This document shows positions 6,039 through 7,000 of a DNA stretch of 7,000 bases, piece after piece. The position numbers and the translations under genes were made by a program. The first letter of the stretch is position 1. Every line of letters begins with the position of its first letter. Source of the DNA: Ilumatobacteraceae bacterium (GTDB taxonomy: Bacteria; Actinomycetota; Acidimicrobiia; Acidimicrobiales; Ilumatobacteraceae); the NCBI GenBank assembly GCA_021741795.1, contig JAIOXC010000070.1, forward strand, positions 1-7,000, in the 5' to 3' direction. The notes under the pieces were generated by a model. That model saw only the letters and a list, made by a program, of their open reading frames with translations. It ran no database searches and was not told the origin of the DNA.

Positions 6039-6076
6039 GTTTCGCTTGCATCACAGCGACCGAAACACCAGTTGCG
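6029..6076 (+). terminator. 16-bp perfect hairpin between rhodopsin and photolyase genes
   Basis: CGCAACTGGTGTTTCG (6029-6044) is an exact reverse complement of CGAAACACCAGTTGCG (6061-6076), with a 16-base loop. It should be very stable in RNA. The downstream CTCATCTCTTCTCATT is pyrimidine-rich but lacks a T-run, so it may be a non-classical terminator, an RNA-stability or processing element, or a leader structure of the photolyase, whose GTG lies 16 bases beyond the stem. It is perfectly symmetric in DNA as well, but long for a protein operator. Confidence 0.6.
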
Positions 6077-6092
6077 CTCATCTCTTCTCATT

Positions 6093-7000
6093 GTGAGCAC
6101 ACCCAATACTTTGCGATCTGTTTGGGTTTTTGGCGATCAGCTCAATCGCAACATCGGTGCACTGCAAGCAGCACAGCCCAAAACTCACCGCATCCTCATC
6201 ATCGAGTCGGCGGATAAAATCGCATCTCGCCCCTGGCACATCCAGCGCGCCCACTTCCTCGTCACTTCCATGCGCCGATTTGCGCTTGCACTCGAGCAAG
6301 AGGGCTTCCAAGTCGACTATCGCAAAAGCCCCACCATGCGCCAGGGCGTTACCGACCACATTGCAGAGTTCTCGCCCACTCATATAGATGTCACCGAGCC
6401 AAACAGTTACGCCGCTCGCCAGTTGGTGGCTTCGCTGGGCATAGACACCGCTGTGTCCAATCAATTTCTCTGTCACCCAGCCGACTTTGCCAAGTTTGCC
6501 GAGGGCAAGAAGTCAATGAAGATGGAAGATTTCTATCGCTGGCAACGCAAGCGATATGGATACCTGATGGAAGGCGATCAACCCGTTGGCGGCCAGTGGA
6601 ACTTTGACGAAGACAACCGGTTGCCTCCACCAAAAACCGGGCACGACCGCTGGCCGGTACCTCAAGTGCACGCACTCGACAACGTCGATCATCAAGTGCT
6701 GAATGACCTGCCGAACAACGTGTGGGGTGCAAAGCCCACCGGCTTGTGGGCCACAACTCGCGAAGATGCACTTGCCCGCTTGCACTACTTCGTCAACGAA
6801 ATCTTGCCAACATTTGGTGAGCACGAAGATGCGATGCTCGAATCCAATTGGCATCTCGCCCACTCACTTCTCTCGCCCTATCTCAACAACGGCTTGCTCC
6901 TGCCCAACGAGGTTCTCGATGCAGCGGCAAACGCATTCGCAAAAGGACTCGTTCCAATCAATAGCGCCGAAGGTTTTATTCGTCAGATTCTTGGCTGGCG
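6093..7000 (+). CDS. Photolyase/cryptochrome of the iron-sulfur (PhrB/CryB) class, 3' end cut off
   Basis: The frame is open from GTG 6093 to the window edge (302 codons plus 2 bases); full members are about 500 residues, so about 60% is present. These FAD enzymes repair UV photoproducts with blue light, best shown for (6-4) repair by Agrobacterium PhrB, or act as light sensors (CryB). The N-terminal antenna-type domain begins LRSVWVFGDQL (7-17) and includes IIESADKIASRPWHIQR (36-52). The class signature VGGQWNFDEDNRLPPP spans 165-180. The start of the FAD domain includes FVNEILPTFGEHEDAML (233-249), LLSPYLNNGLLLP (259-271) and NSAEGFIRQILGW (290-302). The four cysteines that hold the [4Fe-4S] cluster would lie beyond the edge. 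GTG 6093 fits the family N-terminus; no Shine-Dalgarno is visible. The frame stays open back to the rhodopsin stop but has no better start. It lies 87 bases after rhodopsin. Confidence 0.92.
   Translation, partial: MSTPNTLRSVWVFGDQLNRNIGALQAAQPKTHRILIIESADKIASRPWHIQRAHFLVTSMRRFALALEQEGFQVDYRKSPTMRQGVTDHIAEFSPTHIDVTEPNSYAARQLVASLGIDTAVSNQFLCHPADFAKFAEGKKSMKMEDFYRWQRKRYGYLMEGDQPVGGQWNFDEDNRLPPPKTGHDRWPVPQVHALDNVDHQVLNDLPNNVWGAKPTGLWATTREDALARLHYFVNEILPTFGEHEDAMLESNWHLAHSLLSPYLNNGLLLPNEVLDAAANAFAKGLVPINSAEGFIRQILGW

Noticed and set aside
6078..6863. Several minus-strand open frames opposite the photolyase
   Set aside because: They have no recognisable domain, overlap one another, and lie over a plus-strand frame with clear photolyase motifs throughout.
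1..7000. CRISPR arrays, insertion sequences, tRNA or rRNA genes, toxin-antitoxin or defence genes
   Set aside because: No regularly spaced repeats, transposase motifs, cloverleaf-like segments or paired small genes were seen. The window is filled by metabolic, regulatory and light-related genes.

Overview
The window reads like chromosomal DNA of a free-living aquatic actinobacterium. The main clue is an actinorhodopsin/xanthorhodopsin-like light-driven proton pump. Supporting clues are a CoA-transferase next to a short citrate-synthase-like protein of the type annotated as citryl-CoA lyase, a combination I associate with Acidimicrobiia (Ilumatobacteraceae and relatives), and gene-dense DNA of intermediate GC. 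The lineage is inferred from protein resemblance only; there is no rRNA or tRNA in the window. I see no mobile element, phage gene or CRISPR array.

Layout. Positions 1-1722 hold a two-gene operon: the 3' part of a family III (CaiB/BaiF) CoA-transferase, then, 5 bases on, a citrate-synthase-superfamily protein. A 101-base gap carries a possible promoter and an operator-like palindrome ahead of a four-helix membrane protein of unknown function (1824-2339), which ends in a near-textbook intrinsic terminator (2371-2406). Next come a MetE-like zinc methyltransferase (2446-3594) and, converging on it with only 8 bases between the stops, a small alpha/beta hydrolase on the minus strand (3603-4244). 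The hydrolase is divergent from an IclR-type regulator of the PcaR/PobR kind (4323-5147); they share a 78-base promoter region.

The last third is a light-related block. A rhodopsin gene (5295-6005) has its own promoter-like sequence and a good ribosome binding site. It is followed by an 87-base spacer containing three related arms that can form two mutually exclusive hairpins. After this comes a photolyase/cryptochrome of the iron-sulfur (PhrB/CryB) class. The photolyase starts at a GTG (6093) and runs off the right edge, so it is easily missed by gene callers that require a stop codon.

The rhodopsin retains every residue needed for outward proton pumping (His60, Arg78, Asp81, Thr85, Glu92, Asp213, Lys217) and has Leu89 at the colour-tuning site, which predicts green absorption. 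Energy from light and repair of light damage are thus encoded side by side. The most unusual points are the competing hairpins between the rhodopsin and photolyase genes, and the loss of the catalytic aspartate in the citrate-synthase-like protein. Nothing in the window amounts to a clearly new multi-gene system.
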